A stretch of 64,000 nucleotides of DNA from Pseudoxanthomonas sp. X-1. GTDB taxonomy: Bacteria > Pseudomonadota > Gammaproteobacteria > Xanthomonadales > Xanthomonadaceae. The first letter of the stretch is position 1. Each line of letters opens with the position of its first letter. The stretch covers positions 62,001-126,000 of the forward strand of contig NZ_CP083376.1 of the NCBI RefSeq assembly GCF_020042665.1. Reading direction: 5' to 3'. The notes under the pieces were generated by a model, which did not search any database, had not been told where the DNA came from, and saw only the letters and a list, made by a program, of their open reading frames with translations. Below, one piece after another: positions 7,294 through 15,075 of this stretch. Both the position numbers and the translations under genes were made by a program.

Positions 7294-8625
7294 ATGACAG
7301 TCAGCACTCAGGCGAGTGCAGCGCTTGCTGCTGATGCCTATGTCTTCCATCCCAAGGACGACTGGAAGAAGGGCGTCGTCGCCGACGGTGTCGAGTATGA
7401 GATCGTCGATCAGGTTTCCAAGCCAAGCGGCTACCAGGGGACGCTCTATCGCAACAAGGATACGGGCGAGTTTGTTGTAGCCCATCGCGGCACCGAGTTT
7501 GATCGGCAACTCGTGAAGGACGGCCTCGTCGCCGATGGCGGCATGGTGCTGGCGGGCGTGAATTCTCAGGCGCATGACGCGGTAGCGTTTACCCAACGCG
7601 CCATCGATCGGGTCGAAGAGATAGGCGCTAACGGGCTCGAGGTCACCCCGCCAATCGTCGTCGGTCACTCCCTTGGCGGCACGCTTGCTCAGATCAGTGC
7701 TTTTGAACTGGGCCTCAAAGGCGAGACCTTCAATGCCTACGGCGCCGCGGGGCTGACCCGGCACATCCCGGAGGGCGGCCTGGACGTCGTCAACCACGTG
7801 CGCGCGACCGACTTCGTGAGCGCCGCCAGCCGCCATTACGGTGAAGTCCGGACCTATGCGACCGAGCAGGACATCGCGGCGCTCAAGGGTCATGGCTATG
7901 CCAACGACCATCGCGTGCTGACCGATCTGCGCAATCCGTTCGGCGTGGCGCTGGGCGTCGGGGTGGCCGCGCATTACAGCAGCAACTTCCTGCCGACCAA
8001 TCCAGAAGGGGGCGGCTCGATCATCAACGCCGAGGACGCGGCGCGTTACGCTGAATACCGGCCGATGGTCGACAAGTACCGCAACGATATCCATCTGGTC
8101 CACCAGGGCCTGGCCCTGCCACGCAACGTCGTCCACGGTGTGGCCGATGTGCTGGGCCATGGGCACCAGGCGCGGAACGTGAACGTGGGCGGCGAGGTCG
8201 AGCCGGTGTCCGTGCCGCTGCCGGGCCATGCGGATCTGCGGCTGGACCCGATGTTCCAGCAGATCCAGGGGCACGTGGCCCGGCTGGATGCCAGCCTGGG
8301 CCGCACGCCTGACGCGGCCAGCGAGCGCATGAGCGCCAGTCTCTACGCCAAGGCCGTCGAGTCCGGCATGACCCGGGTCGATGGCGTGCATCTGAGCATC
8401 GAGGGCGCCCAGGTCCGTGCCGGCGAACGCGTGTTCGCCGTGCAGGGCAACCCGGCCGATCCCGCGCATCTGCGCACGTCGCTGTCCACGCAGGAGGCGG
8501 TGCAGGCGCCGGTCGAGCAGTCCTTCGGCCAGGCCGAGCAGAGTCGGATCCTGCAGCAGCAGGCGGCCGTGCAGGCCAGGCAGGCGCCGCAGCAGAACGA
8601 ATCGATGGGCGCTCTCGGCCGCTGA
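7294..8625 (+). CDS. Antibacterial type IV secretion effector: class-3 lipase with XVIPCD tail
   Basis: A 443-residue protein in two parts. Residues about 1-290 are an alpha/beta-hydrolase of the lipase class-3 type: AHRGTEF at 63-69, nucleophile elbow GHSLGG at 124-129 (Ser126), with Asp173 and His228 as plausible triad partners. Residues about 310-443 match the XVIPCD, the domain bound by the VirD4 coupling protein of the Xanthomonadales T4SS: DPMFQQIQ, LDASLGR, SERMSASL, MTRVDGVHLS, RVFAVQG, DPAHLRTSL and a Gln-rich end. There is no signal peptide, as expected for contact-dependent delivery. The probable target is membrane phospholipid of rival bacteria. The upstream lipoprotein would protect the producer. 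The T4SS itself is not in the window. Confidence 0.85.
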   Translation: MTVSTQASAALAADAYVFHPKDDWKKGVVADGVEYEIVDQVSKPSGYQGTLYRNKDTGEFVVAHRGTEFDRQLVKDGLVADGGMVLAGVNSQAHDAVAFTQRAIDRVEEIGANGLEVTPPIVVGHSLGGTLAQISAFELGLKGETFNAYGAAGLTRHIPEGGLDVVNHVRATDFVSAASRHYGEVRTYATEQDIAALKGHGYANDHRVLTDLRNPFGVALGVGVAAHYSSNFLPTNPEGGGSIINAEDAARYAEYRPMVDKYRNDIHLVHQGLALPRNVVHGVADVLGHGHQARNVNVGGEVEPVSVPLPGHADLRLDPMFQQIQGHVARLDASLGRTPDAASERMSASLYAKAVESGMTRVDGVHLSIEGAQVRAGERVFAVQGNPADPAHLRTSLSTQEAVQAPVEQSFGQAEQSRILQQQAAVQARQAPQQNESMGALGR

Positions 8626-8638
8626 GCGCGTCCTGGCG

Positions 8639-9814
8639 CTACGGCGCCTCCTCGAACGACAGCACCTCGCGGTCGTCGGCTTCGGCCTGCACCAGGCGCT
8701 GGAACAGCTGGGCCAGCGTGACCACGTCCTGGTGGTTGTGCTCGGCGACGCGGCGCAGGTTGCCGGCGCCGCCGCCGCGCAGGAACGACAGCCATGCGGC
8801 CGGCGCCTCGGCGCCGGGCAGGTCGTCCTGGCGCACGATGCGCAGCAGCTGGCGCTCGATGGTGGCGAGCCGGCAGTTCTCCCAGGTGCCGCGATAGCGG
8901 CGGCGGGTGGGGAACAGCAGGTCGACATGGTCGAGCGCGGACAGCGGCTCGGCCAGGCGTGCCAGGCGATAGCGGGTCTTCAGCAGCGGCGCGTCGTAGC
9001 AGCGGCCGTTGTAGCTGGACAGCACCGTGGTCGGCGACAGCCAGCTGGCGAAGGCGCGCAGCATCGGCGCTTCGGCCGCCATGGTGGAGATCATCAGCTG
9101 GCGCACGCGCAGGCCTTCGCCGCCGCCGGCGTCCACGTGCCAATCGGCCGCGCCGATCATGAAGGCGCGTGTGCCGGTGCCACCGGCCAGGCCGGTGGTC
9201 TCGGTGTCGAAGAACAGCAGGTCGCGCGGATGCACGGCTTCCTCGTGGCGCTTGGCGAAGGCCAGCGACAGGGCCGCGCGGGGGATGGGTTGCGGCAGGA
9301 AAGCCTCGATCAGGTGCAGGCCGGGTGAGAGTTCGCGTCCCGGCAGGGCGCGGTCCAGCGAGGCTGCCTTGCGTGCCGGCACGGGCGTCGTGCCGGGTTT
9401 GCGTTCGCGGGTGGCGATCAGCCGGCGCAGCGCGTCCAGGCTGCGCGGGGGTGGTTGGGTGTCGTTGGCGGCCGGTGTCGAGGGTGTCCCTAGGTGCATC
9501 GGGCGTTTGGACTTTGGATCAAGATCAAGCGCTTGATCCCTCCCCCTCAATCGCTCGCCGCGATCTCGAGCTCCCCTTGCTTCGCAAAGGGAGGGGGCAG
9601 AAGCGGGACTGGGGCGATCGGACGTATCGAGGGCGCCCTGTCTTTCGCGCTGCGAAGCGGAGTTCGGCATGGCGGGAAACGATTGGGAAGGTCGGGCATC
9701 GCTGTCCTGTGCCGTTCCAACAGCAGCAGGCGCGGCGCTCTCCGCCGCAGGTCGTACCGTCGGGTCGCCGGCCTGTCTGCGCAGCGCCCGCAGGCGCTCC
9801 AGGCTCATGCTCAC
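8639..9814 (-). CDS. mrfB: MrfB/YprB-like exonuclease (RNase H-like fold)
   Basis: A 391-residue protein whose C-terminal half is a DEDD-type nuclease: DTETTGLAGG near residue 200, SYNGRCYDAPLLKTRY, and EHNHQDVVTLA, giving the acidic metal ligands. In Bacillus subtilis MrfB works with the helicase MrfA to excise mitomycin-type DNA adducts. The GTG at 9814 overlaps the mrfA stop (GTGA); an ATG at 9808 is equally possible. The N-terminal 150 residues are low-complexity, and roughly residues 40-100 are encoded by a palindromic repeat inserted in frame, so the protein is longer than usual there without loss of the catalytic domain. Confidence 0.82.
   Translation of the reverse strand: MSMSLERLRALRRQAGDPTVRPAAESAAPAAVGTAQDSDARPSQSFPAMPNSASQRERQGALDTSDRPSPASAPSLCEARGARDRGERLRGRDQALDLDPKSKRPMHLGTPSTPAANDTQPPPRSLDALRRLIATRERKPGTTPVPARKAASLDRALPGRELSPGLHLIEAFLPQPIPRAALSLAFAKRHEEAVHPRDLLFFDTETTGLAGGTGTRAFMIGAADWHVDAGGGEGLRVRQLMISTMAAEAPMLRAFASWLSPTTVLSSYNGRCYDAPLLKTRYRLARLAEPLSALDHVDLLFPTRRRYRGTWENCRLATIERQLLRIVRQDDLPGAEAPAAWLSFLRGGGAGNLRRVAEHNHQDVVTLAQLFQRLVQAEADDREVLSFEEAP
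9535..9605. repeat. Palindromic repeat copy inside mrfB
   Basis: CCCTCCCC at about 9540 is followed at 9581-9605 by a hairpin, CTCCCCTT-GCTTCGC-AAAGGGAG, then GGGGG. The hairpin closely matches the right arm of the intergenic element at 52427-52570. It is translated in frame as part of the variable N-terminal region of mrfB. Exact borders cannot be fixed from one genome. Confidence 0.55.
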
Positions 9815-12351
9815 GACCGCGCCTCCCGGGCCGGACGGCCTTCATCCAGCATCTGCAGCGCGGGTTCGATCGGCGCGAACACGGTTTCGCCGTCGAAGGA
9901 CGCTTCGCGCCGCGCATGCGCTTCCAGGTCCGACAGCAGCGCCAGCACCTTCAGCGCCAGGGTCTTGGGCGAGGCGCCCTGGCCGTCCTCGTGCGCGGCC
10001 AGGACGGGGCCAACGCAGGCGGGGCAGCCGGCGCTGCAGTCGCAGCGCTGCACCAGCTCGCCGGCGCGCTGCACCAGTTCGGCCTGGCGCTGCCACAGCG
10101 GTTCGCTCAGGCCCACGCCGCCGGGGAAGTTGTCGTACAGGTAGACGGTGGGCACGAAGGCCTGCTCCAGCTCGACCACGCCCTCGGCGCCATCGGCGCC
10201 GCGCAGCTGGCCGCGGCCGGTCTGGTCGGCCAGCGCGAACCACGCGCCGTCGCCGTTGCCCACCGCCTTCTGCAGGTCGCGCGCGTCGGCCATCACCGCC
10301 ACCGTGGCGACCACGTGCAGCGCGTAGGCGGCGCCGAGGAAGCCGTCCAGCGCGTCCTGCTTGGAGGCGAAGGCCTTGCCGAGCGTGGCCTGCGGCAGCT
10401 GCCACCACAGCGCGGTGGTGTGCAGCTCCTGGTCGGGCAGGTTGACCGGGCCGTAGCCGATGTTCTCGTGGGTGTAGTAGCGGATCTTCTTGTAGCCGCT
10501 CACGCGCCGCACCACGTGCACCTCGCCGTGGTGCGCGTCGCCGCGCCCGGCCGGGCCGCCGTCGAAGCGCTCCAGCACCTTGAGCTTGGTGTAGTCGATG
10601 CTGTCGGTGTAGTAGTCCACCTGCGTGCGGGTGACGAAGGCCTTGCGTCCTTCCCAGTCCAGGTGCTCGACCTGGTAGGGCGTGGACTGGACCATGTGGA
10701 TCGCACCCTCGTACAGGGTCAGCGCGGCGGCCGAGTAGTCGACCTCGGCGATGATGGTCTGCTTGCCGTTGGTCTTGTCGACCACCACGAAGTTGCCGTC
10801 GGCCACCGAGCGCAGGCTGACCGCGTTGGCCGGGTAGCTGTCGGCGATCCACTCCCAGCGCTCGCCTTCCTGGTGCACGACCTCGCTCTCGGCCAGGGCC
10901 TGCAGGTAGACCAGCGGGTCGATGGGGCCGAAGGCCTCGCCCGCGTTGAACGGCAGCTCGAACGCCGCGCAGCGGATATGGTCGAACAGGATCAGCGGCT
11001 GGTCCGGCGCGGTGCGCGCGTGTTCGGGCGGCGCGTCGGCGAAGAACTCCGGATGCCGCACCACGTACTGGTCAAGCGGTTGCGAACTGGCCACCAGCAC
11101 GCCCAGGCTGGCGCGCTGGCGGCGGCCGGCGCGGCCGAAGCGCTGCCAGGTCGCCGCCACGCTGCCCGGATAGCCGTTGAGCACCACCACGTCCAGGCTG
11201 CCGATGTCCACGCCCAGCTCCAGCGCGGAGGTCGAGACGATGCCATCGATGCGGCCGTCGCGCATCGCGCGCTCGGCCTCGCGCCGCTCGGTCGGCAGGT
11301 AGCCGCCGCGGTAGGCGCGGATGCGGGGCGCCTTGCGCGGGTCGTGGTCGAAGATGTCCTTCAGGTACTTGGTCAGCACTTCCACCATCAGCCGGCTCTG
11401 CGCGAACACCAGCGTCTTCAGCCCCGACTTGATCGCGATGCGCGCGATCCGGTTGGACTGCGAGCGCGCCGAGGCGCGCAGGCCCAGGTCGGCGTTGACC
11501 ACGGGCGGATTCCACAGCAGCACATGCTTGTCGCCGGTAGGCGCGCCGGACTCGGTGATGGCGTGCACGCGGTCCTCGATCAGGCTTTCGGCATGCGCCT
11601 GCGGGTTGCCGATGGTGGCCGAGCACAGGATGAACTGCGGGTTGGCGCCGTAGAAGGCGCAGATGCGCTTCAGCCGCCGCAGCACGTTGGTGACGTGGCT
11701 GCCGAACACGCCGCGGTAGGTGTGGATCTCGTCGATCACCACGTAGCGCAGGTTCTCGAAGAACTGCGCCCACTTGGTGTGATGCGGCAGGATCGCCTGG
11801 TGCAGCATGTCCGGGTTGGACACCACGATGTCGCCGTGCAGGCGGATGGCCTGGCGTGCATCGCCCGGGGTGTCGCCGTCGAAGGTGAAGGCCTTGACCC
11901 CCAGTTCGCCGGCGCGGTTGAGGTCCAGCAGCTCGGCCACCTGGTCCTGCGCCAGCGCCTTGGTCGGGAACAGGTACAGCGCCTTGGCCTTGGCCTGCAT
12001 CGCCGCGCTCACCACCGGCAGCGTGTAGCACAGCGACTTGCCGCTGGCGGTGGGCGTGACCACGGCGATGTGCTCGCCGCGCTGCGCGGCGGCCCAGGCC
12101 TGCGCCTGGTGCGCGTAGAGCCGGTCGATGCCGCGCGCACGCAGGGCGTCGGCCAGCGCGCGCGGCACGTCGTCCGGGATCGGCGCGTAGCGGCCCTCGC
12201 GCCCGGGCAGGGTGAAGCGCCCGGTGATGCGGTCGGCATAGCGCTGGGCCAGGCGCGCGCCCAGCACCGCGCCATCGCGCGAGGGCTGCCCCTGGGTAGT
12301 CGCCAGGGCGCGTTCGCTGGCTTCGGTGCGGGGGGCGAGGGAGTAGGTCAT
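9811..12351 (-). CDS. mrfA: MrfA/YprA-like DEAD/DEAH-box helicase with DUF1998
   Basis: An 846-residue superfamily 2 helicase. Walker A (TPTASGKS) is near residue 100, the DEIH box near 205, motif III SATIGNP follows, and the second RecA domain carries SALELGVDIGSLD and QRFGRAGRR. The C-terminal DUF1998 region ends in four clustered Cys (RCDCSAGCPAC, about residues 770-782), which bind zinc in MrfA. It partners with the nuclease encoded immediately downstream (4-base overlap). The ATG at 12351 (MTYSLAPRT) is preferred to an upstream in-frame start at 12474, because the upstream stretch is Arg/Pro-rich and unlike the family. Role: repair of bulky DNA adducts independent of UvrABC. Confidence 0.88.
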   Translation of the reverse strand: MTYSLAPRTEASERALATTQGQPSRDGAVLGARLAQRYADRITGRFTLPGREGRYAPIPDDVPRALADALRARGIDRLYAHQAQAWAAAQRGEHIAVVTPTASGKSLCYTLPVVSAAMQAKAKALYLFPTKALAQDQVAELLDLNRAGELGVKAFTFDGDTPGDARQAIRLHGDIVVSNPDMLHQAILPHHTKWAQFFENLRYVVIDEIHTYRGVFGSHVTNVLRRLKRICAFYGANPQFILCSATIGNPQAHAESLIEDRVHAITESGAPTGDKHVLLWNPPVVNADLGLRASARSQSNRIARIAIKSGLKTLVFAQSRLMVEVLTKYLKDIFDHDPRKAPRIRAYRGGYLPTERREAERAMRDGRIDGIVSTSALELGVDIGSLDVVVLNGYPGSVAATWQRFGRAGRRQRASLGVLVASSQPLDQYVVRHPEFFADAPPEHARTAPDQPLILFDHIRCAAFELPFNAGEAFGPIDPLVYLQALAESEVVHQEGERWEWIADSYPANAVSLRSVADGNFVVVDKTNGKQTIIAEVDYSAAALTLYEGAIHMVQSTPYQVEHLDWEGRKAFVTRTQVDYYTDSIDYTKLKVLERFDGGPAGRGDAHHGEVHVVRRVSGYKKIRYYTHENIGYGPVNLPDQELHTTALWWQLPQATLGKAFASKQDALDGFLGAAYALHVVATVAVMADARDLQKAVGNGDGAWFALADQTGRGQLRGADGAEGVVELEQAFVPTVYLYDNFPGGVGLSEPLWQRQAELVQRAGELVQRCDCSAGCPACVGPVLAAHEDGQGASPKTLALKVLALLSDLEAHARREASFDGETVFAPIEPALQMLDEGRPAREARS

Positions 12352-12488
12352 GCGAGGGCCCGGGCGGTCAGGGCGAGGCAGGGGAGCACGGCGGCGTCTC
12401 AGCCGTCGAGACCGGCGCGGGGCCTTCGCTTCGTTTCGACCGGGGTTGCGGCTACTGTCTGCGCACTTGCCCACCTGGATCGTCCTGG

Positions 12489-13535
12489 ATGACCGCCACC
12501 CCTGTGCCTTCTTCCCCGCTGCGGCCGTTCGCGGCGCGCGTGCTGGTCGTGCTGGCGATCGCCGCGCTGGCGCTGCTGGCCTGGCAGCTGTCCGAGCTGC
12601 TGCTGATCATGTTCGGCGCGGTGGTGGTGGCCGTGCTGCTGCACGGGCTGACCCTGCTGGTGCGGCGCTGGATCCGGGTGCCCGACTGGGCCGCGCTGGG
12701 CCTGGTGGTCACCGTGCTGGTGGTGGTGCTGGCCGGGATCTTCACCCTGTTCGGCACCGAGGTGGCCGGGCAGATCGACACCTTCCGCGAGACCCTGCCG
12801 GCGGCCTGGAACAAGTTCCACGCCTGGCTGCAGGCCAGCCCGCTGGGGCCGCAGCTGGACCGTCTGCCCGAGCAGCTGCGCCAGGGCGCCTCGACCCTGG
12901 CCGCGCACGCCGGCGCCTTCGTCATGTCGGCCGGGCGCGGGGTGACCGACGCGGTGCTGATGGTGGTCGGCGGGCTCTACCTGGCCGCGCAGCCGGACCT
13001 CTACCGCCGCGGCGTGCTGCGCCTGCTGCCGCTGGACCAGCGCCCGGTCGCCGACGAAGCCCTGAGCAGCAGCGGCAAGGCGCTGCGCGCCTGGCTGGGC
13101 GGCCAGCTGCTGGCCATGGCGGTGATCGGCACGCTGACCGGCCTGGGCCTGTGGGCGCTGGGCGTGCCGGTGGCGCTGGGCATCGGCCTGCTGACCGCGC
13201 TGCTGGACTTCATTCCCATCGTCGGCCCGGTGCTGGCGGCGATCCCGGCCATCCTGCTCGGCTTCACCGTCTCGCCGGAGGTGGCGCTGGGCACGCTGGC
13301 GCTGTTCGTGGTGCTGCAGCAGCTCGAAGGCCACGTGCTGCAGCCGCTGATCCAGGCGCGCGCGGTGGACCTGCCGCCGGCGCTGCTGCTGTTCTCGCTG
13401 TTCGGCATCGGCGCGCTGTTCGGGCCGATGGGCGTGGTCCTGGCCGCGCCGATGACGGTGGTGCTGTACGTGCTGGTCAAGCAGCTCTATGTGCGCCACG
13501 CGCTTGGCGATACCGAAGTCGATCCCCAGGCCTGA
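12489..13535 (+). CDS. AI-2E/PerM-family transporter
   Basis: A 348-residue membrane protein of the PerM/AI-2E exporter family. It has two N-terminal membrane segments, an amphipathic middle, and a C-terminal block with the family signature (LLTALLDFIPIVGPVLAAIPA around residue 240 and QQLEGHVLQPLIQARAV around residue 280). Members have been linked to autoinducer-2 export or Na+/H+ exchange; the substrate here is open. The gene is divergent from mrfA with a short intergenic space. Confidence 0.85.
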   Translation: MTATPVPSSPLRPFAARVLVVLAIAALALLAWQLSELLLIMFGAVVVAVLLHGLTLLVRRWIRVPDWAALGLVVTVLVVVLAGIFTLFGTEVAGQIDTFRETLPAAWNKFHAWLQASPLGPQLDRLPEQLRQGASTLAAHAGAFVMSAGRGVTDAVLMVVGGLYLAAQPDLYRRGVLRLLPLDQRPVADEALSSSGKALRAWLGGQLLAMAVIGTLTGLGLWALGVPVALGIGLLTALLDFIPIVGPVLAAIPAILLGFTVSPEVALGTLALFVVLQQLEGHVLQPLIQARAVDLPPALLLFSLFGIGALFGPMGVVLAAPMTVVLYVLVKQLYVRHALGDTEVDPQA

Positions 13536-13671
13536 ACCGCCCCTGCGCGCGGCGGGCGTGCTCGCCGGCCGCGCAACGAAAAACCAACCCGCGGCCCCGG
13601 GCGATGGCGGTAGAGTCTGGCGCGCCGTGCAACGGCGCCTTTCGCACTGACGGCCGACAAGGAGCAGCACT

Positions 13672-14190
13672 CTGAGCAGGATCGCCATCGTCCGCAGCCT
13701 CTGGCTTGCCTTGCTGGCCTGCGCGCCGCTGGCCGGTGCGCAACAGGTGCCCGACGACCGCTCCGCCGGCGTTCAGGCCACGCAAGACACGCAGGACACG
13801 GCCGCGCCCCCGCCCGGCCTGAGCGCCGGCAGCGACGTGCCCACCCTGGGCGAGGTCAAGGCGCTGCCGCCGGAGGAGGGCGAAGTGCTGGACCTCTATC
13901 GCTTCCGCAATCCGATCCAGGTCGATCCGAATCCCTTCTCCAAGGCCTATCAGCCGCCGCCGTCGGTCAAGGACATCTCCGAGAACGGCGGCTATGTGGC
14001 CTATGGCCTCTCCAAGCTGGTCGGCGCCGCCGCCAAGGGCCTGCAGGCGATCCCCGGCATCAAGGGCCAGGTGCATCCCCCGATCGCGCGCCCGCCGCCG
14101 CTGAGCCTGGAGCAGATGGACCGCGCCGCCCGCGCCTGCGGCGATGATGGGCAGGGCTGCCTGGACAACGCCGCTGCCGGTGCCGAGTGA
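13672..14190 (+). CDS. Exported hypothetical protein, first of a tandem paralogous pair (CTG start)
   Basis: The frame is open only from a stop at 13648, and contains no ATG or GTG before the mature domain. A CTG at 13672 lies seven bases after an AAGGAG ribosome site and gives a good signal peptide ending in AGAQQ. A TTG at 13711 would cut the signal peptide short. I therefore read a CTG-initiated 172-residue protein. The mature part has the motif GEVLDLYRFRNPIQVDPNPFSKAY, and the same organisation recurs in the next gene. About 45 residues before the end is the shared IARPPPL motif. Function unknown; probably periplasmic. Confidence 0.65.
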   Translation: MSRIAIVRSLWLALLACAPLAGAQQVPDDRSAGVQATQDTQDTAAPPPGLSAGSDVPTLGEVKALPPEEGEVLDLYRFRNPIQVDPNPFSKAYQPPPSVKDISENGGYVAYGLSKLVGAAAKGLQAIPGIKGQVHPPIARPPPLSLEQMDRAARACGDDGQGCLDNAAAGAE

Positions 14191-14645
14191 GCGAGCGCAT
14201 GCGGGCACCCTGGCGTGCCCGGCTGCTCGCCTGCGCCGCGCTCGCCCCGGGCATCGACGCTACCCCGGTCTTCGCACAACAGGCATCGCCCGAGCCCGCG
14301 CCGCCGCCTGCCGCCGTCACCACTCTCGATCGCGTCCAGGCCCTGCGTCCGGACGAGGAGGTGCTGGATCTCTATACCTTCAAGAATCCCGTCACCGTCG
14401 AGCCCAATACATTCGACAAGGCATACGACCCCGGCATCAGCCCCGAGCAGATGGCGCTCGACCCACGCTACGGCGGCTACGTGATCTACGGCATCAACCA
14501 GGGCCTGCGGCACACCTGGAAAGGCATCAAGCGGGTGACCGGCATGCGCCCCTACGAACACCCCGCCATTGCCCGCCCACCGCCGCTGACGGAGGAACAA
14601 ATGCGCAGGGCGGTGCAGCATGGCGAGTCGCAGGCTCCGGACTAA
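14187..14645 (+). CDS. Exported hypothetical protein, second tandem paralogue
   Basis: A 152-residue protein starting with a GTG that overlaps the previous stop (GTGA); an ATG at 14199 is an alternative. A signal peptide ends near FAQQ. The mature region repeats the architecture of its neighbour: EEVLDLYTFKNPVTVEPNTFDKAY, GGYVIYGINQG, then AIARPPPLTEEQM. Conserved order with moderate sequence divergence points to an old tandem duplication retained as a unit. I do not recognise the family. Confidence 0.7.
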   Translation: MSERMRAPWRARLLACAALAPGIDATPVFAQQASPEPAPPPAAVTTLDRVQALRPDEEVLDLYTFKNPVTVEPNTFDKAYDPGISPEQMALDPRYGGYVIYGINQGLRHTWKGIKRVTGMRPYEHPAIARPPPLTEEQMRRAVQHGESQAPD

Positions 14646-14664
14646 TCGCCGGACGAGGGCGCAA

Positions 14665-15075
14665 CTACTTGCCGCCGAATTCCTCGATCAACTCGATCTT
14701 GCCGACGATATGGTCGTTCAGTGCTTCGAGTTCCTCGGCCGGCACCCACCATTCGGTGTGACGGGCACCGCCCACCTTCTGGATCTGGTAGCGATCCATG
14801 AAATGCGAATGGACCTGGAACCTGGTCACCGCGCCATAACCGCTGTCCGCGACGTTCCACTTGCTGGCGATTTCCGCGGCGTACTCCGCGTTCGTGACCG
14901 GATAGAAGATCGGCTGTTCCGGCAAACGTGGCGGCCAACGGGTGAAGTCGGACTGCCTGAGCAGCTCCAGTTCTTCAGGGCCGACGGGGCGATAGAGGGT
15001 AGTCGTGGTGGTCACGGCGGGCGAAGTGCTGTTGGAAGGTGGACGGGTTGTCGCGCTGTCAGTGCGACGAAACAT
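14665..15075 (-). CDS. Conserved hypothetical protein (annotated elsewhere as ADP-ribosylation/crystallin J1-like)
   Basis: A protein of up to 136 residues. The core, TLYRPVGPEELELL, RLPEQPIFYPVTNAEYA, SGYGAVTRFQV and EWWVPAEELEALNDHIVG, matches a widely distributed small family that carries this uninformative label; biochemical function is unknown. The ATG at 15075 overlaps the end of the AraC-type gene by 17 bases. A GTG at 15015 (VTTTTTLYRP) gives the shorter form usual in the family; neither has a good ribosome site. It probably depends on the AraC-type gene's transcript. Confidence 0.65.
   Translation of the reverse strand: MFRRTDSATTRPPSNSTSPAVTTTTTLYRPVGPEELELLRQSDFTRWPPRLPEQPIFYPVTNAEYAAEIASKWNVADSGYGAVTRFQVHSHFMDRYQIQKVGGARHTEWWVPAEELEALNDHIVGKIELIEEFGGK

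Noticed and set aside
5770..8928. Very long open frames antisense to real genes, such as one of about 1050 codons on the minus strand here, and similar ones at 2124-4340 and 23570-26029.
   Set aside because: High third-position G+C removes stop codons from antisense frames. Their products are His/Arg/Ala-rich without motifs, whereas the plus-strand genes have clear families.
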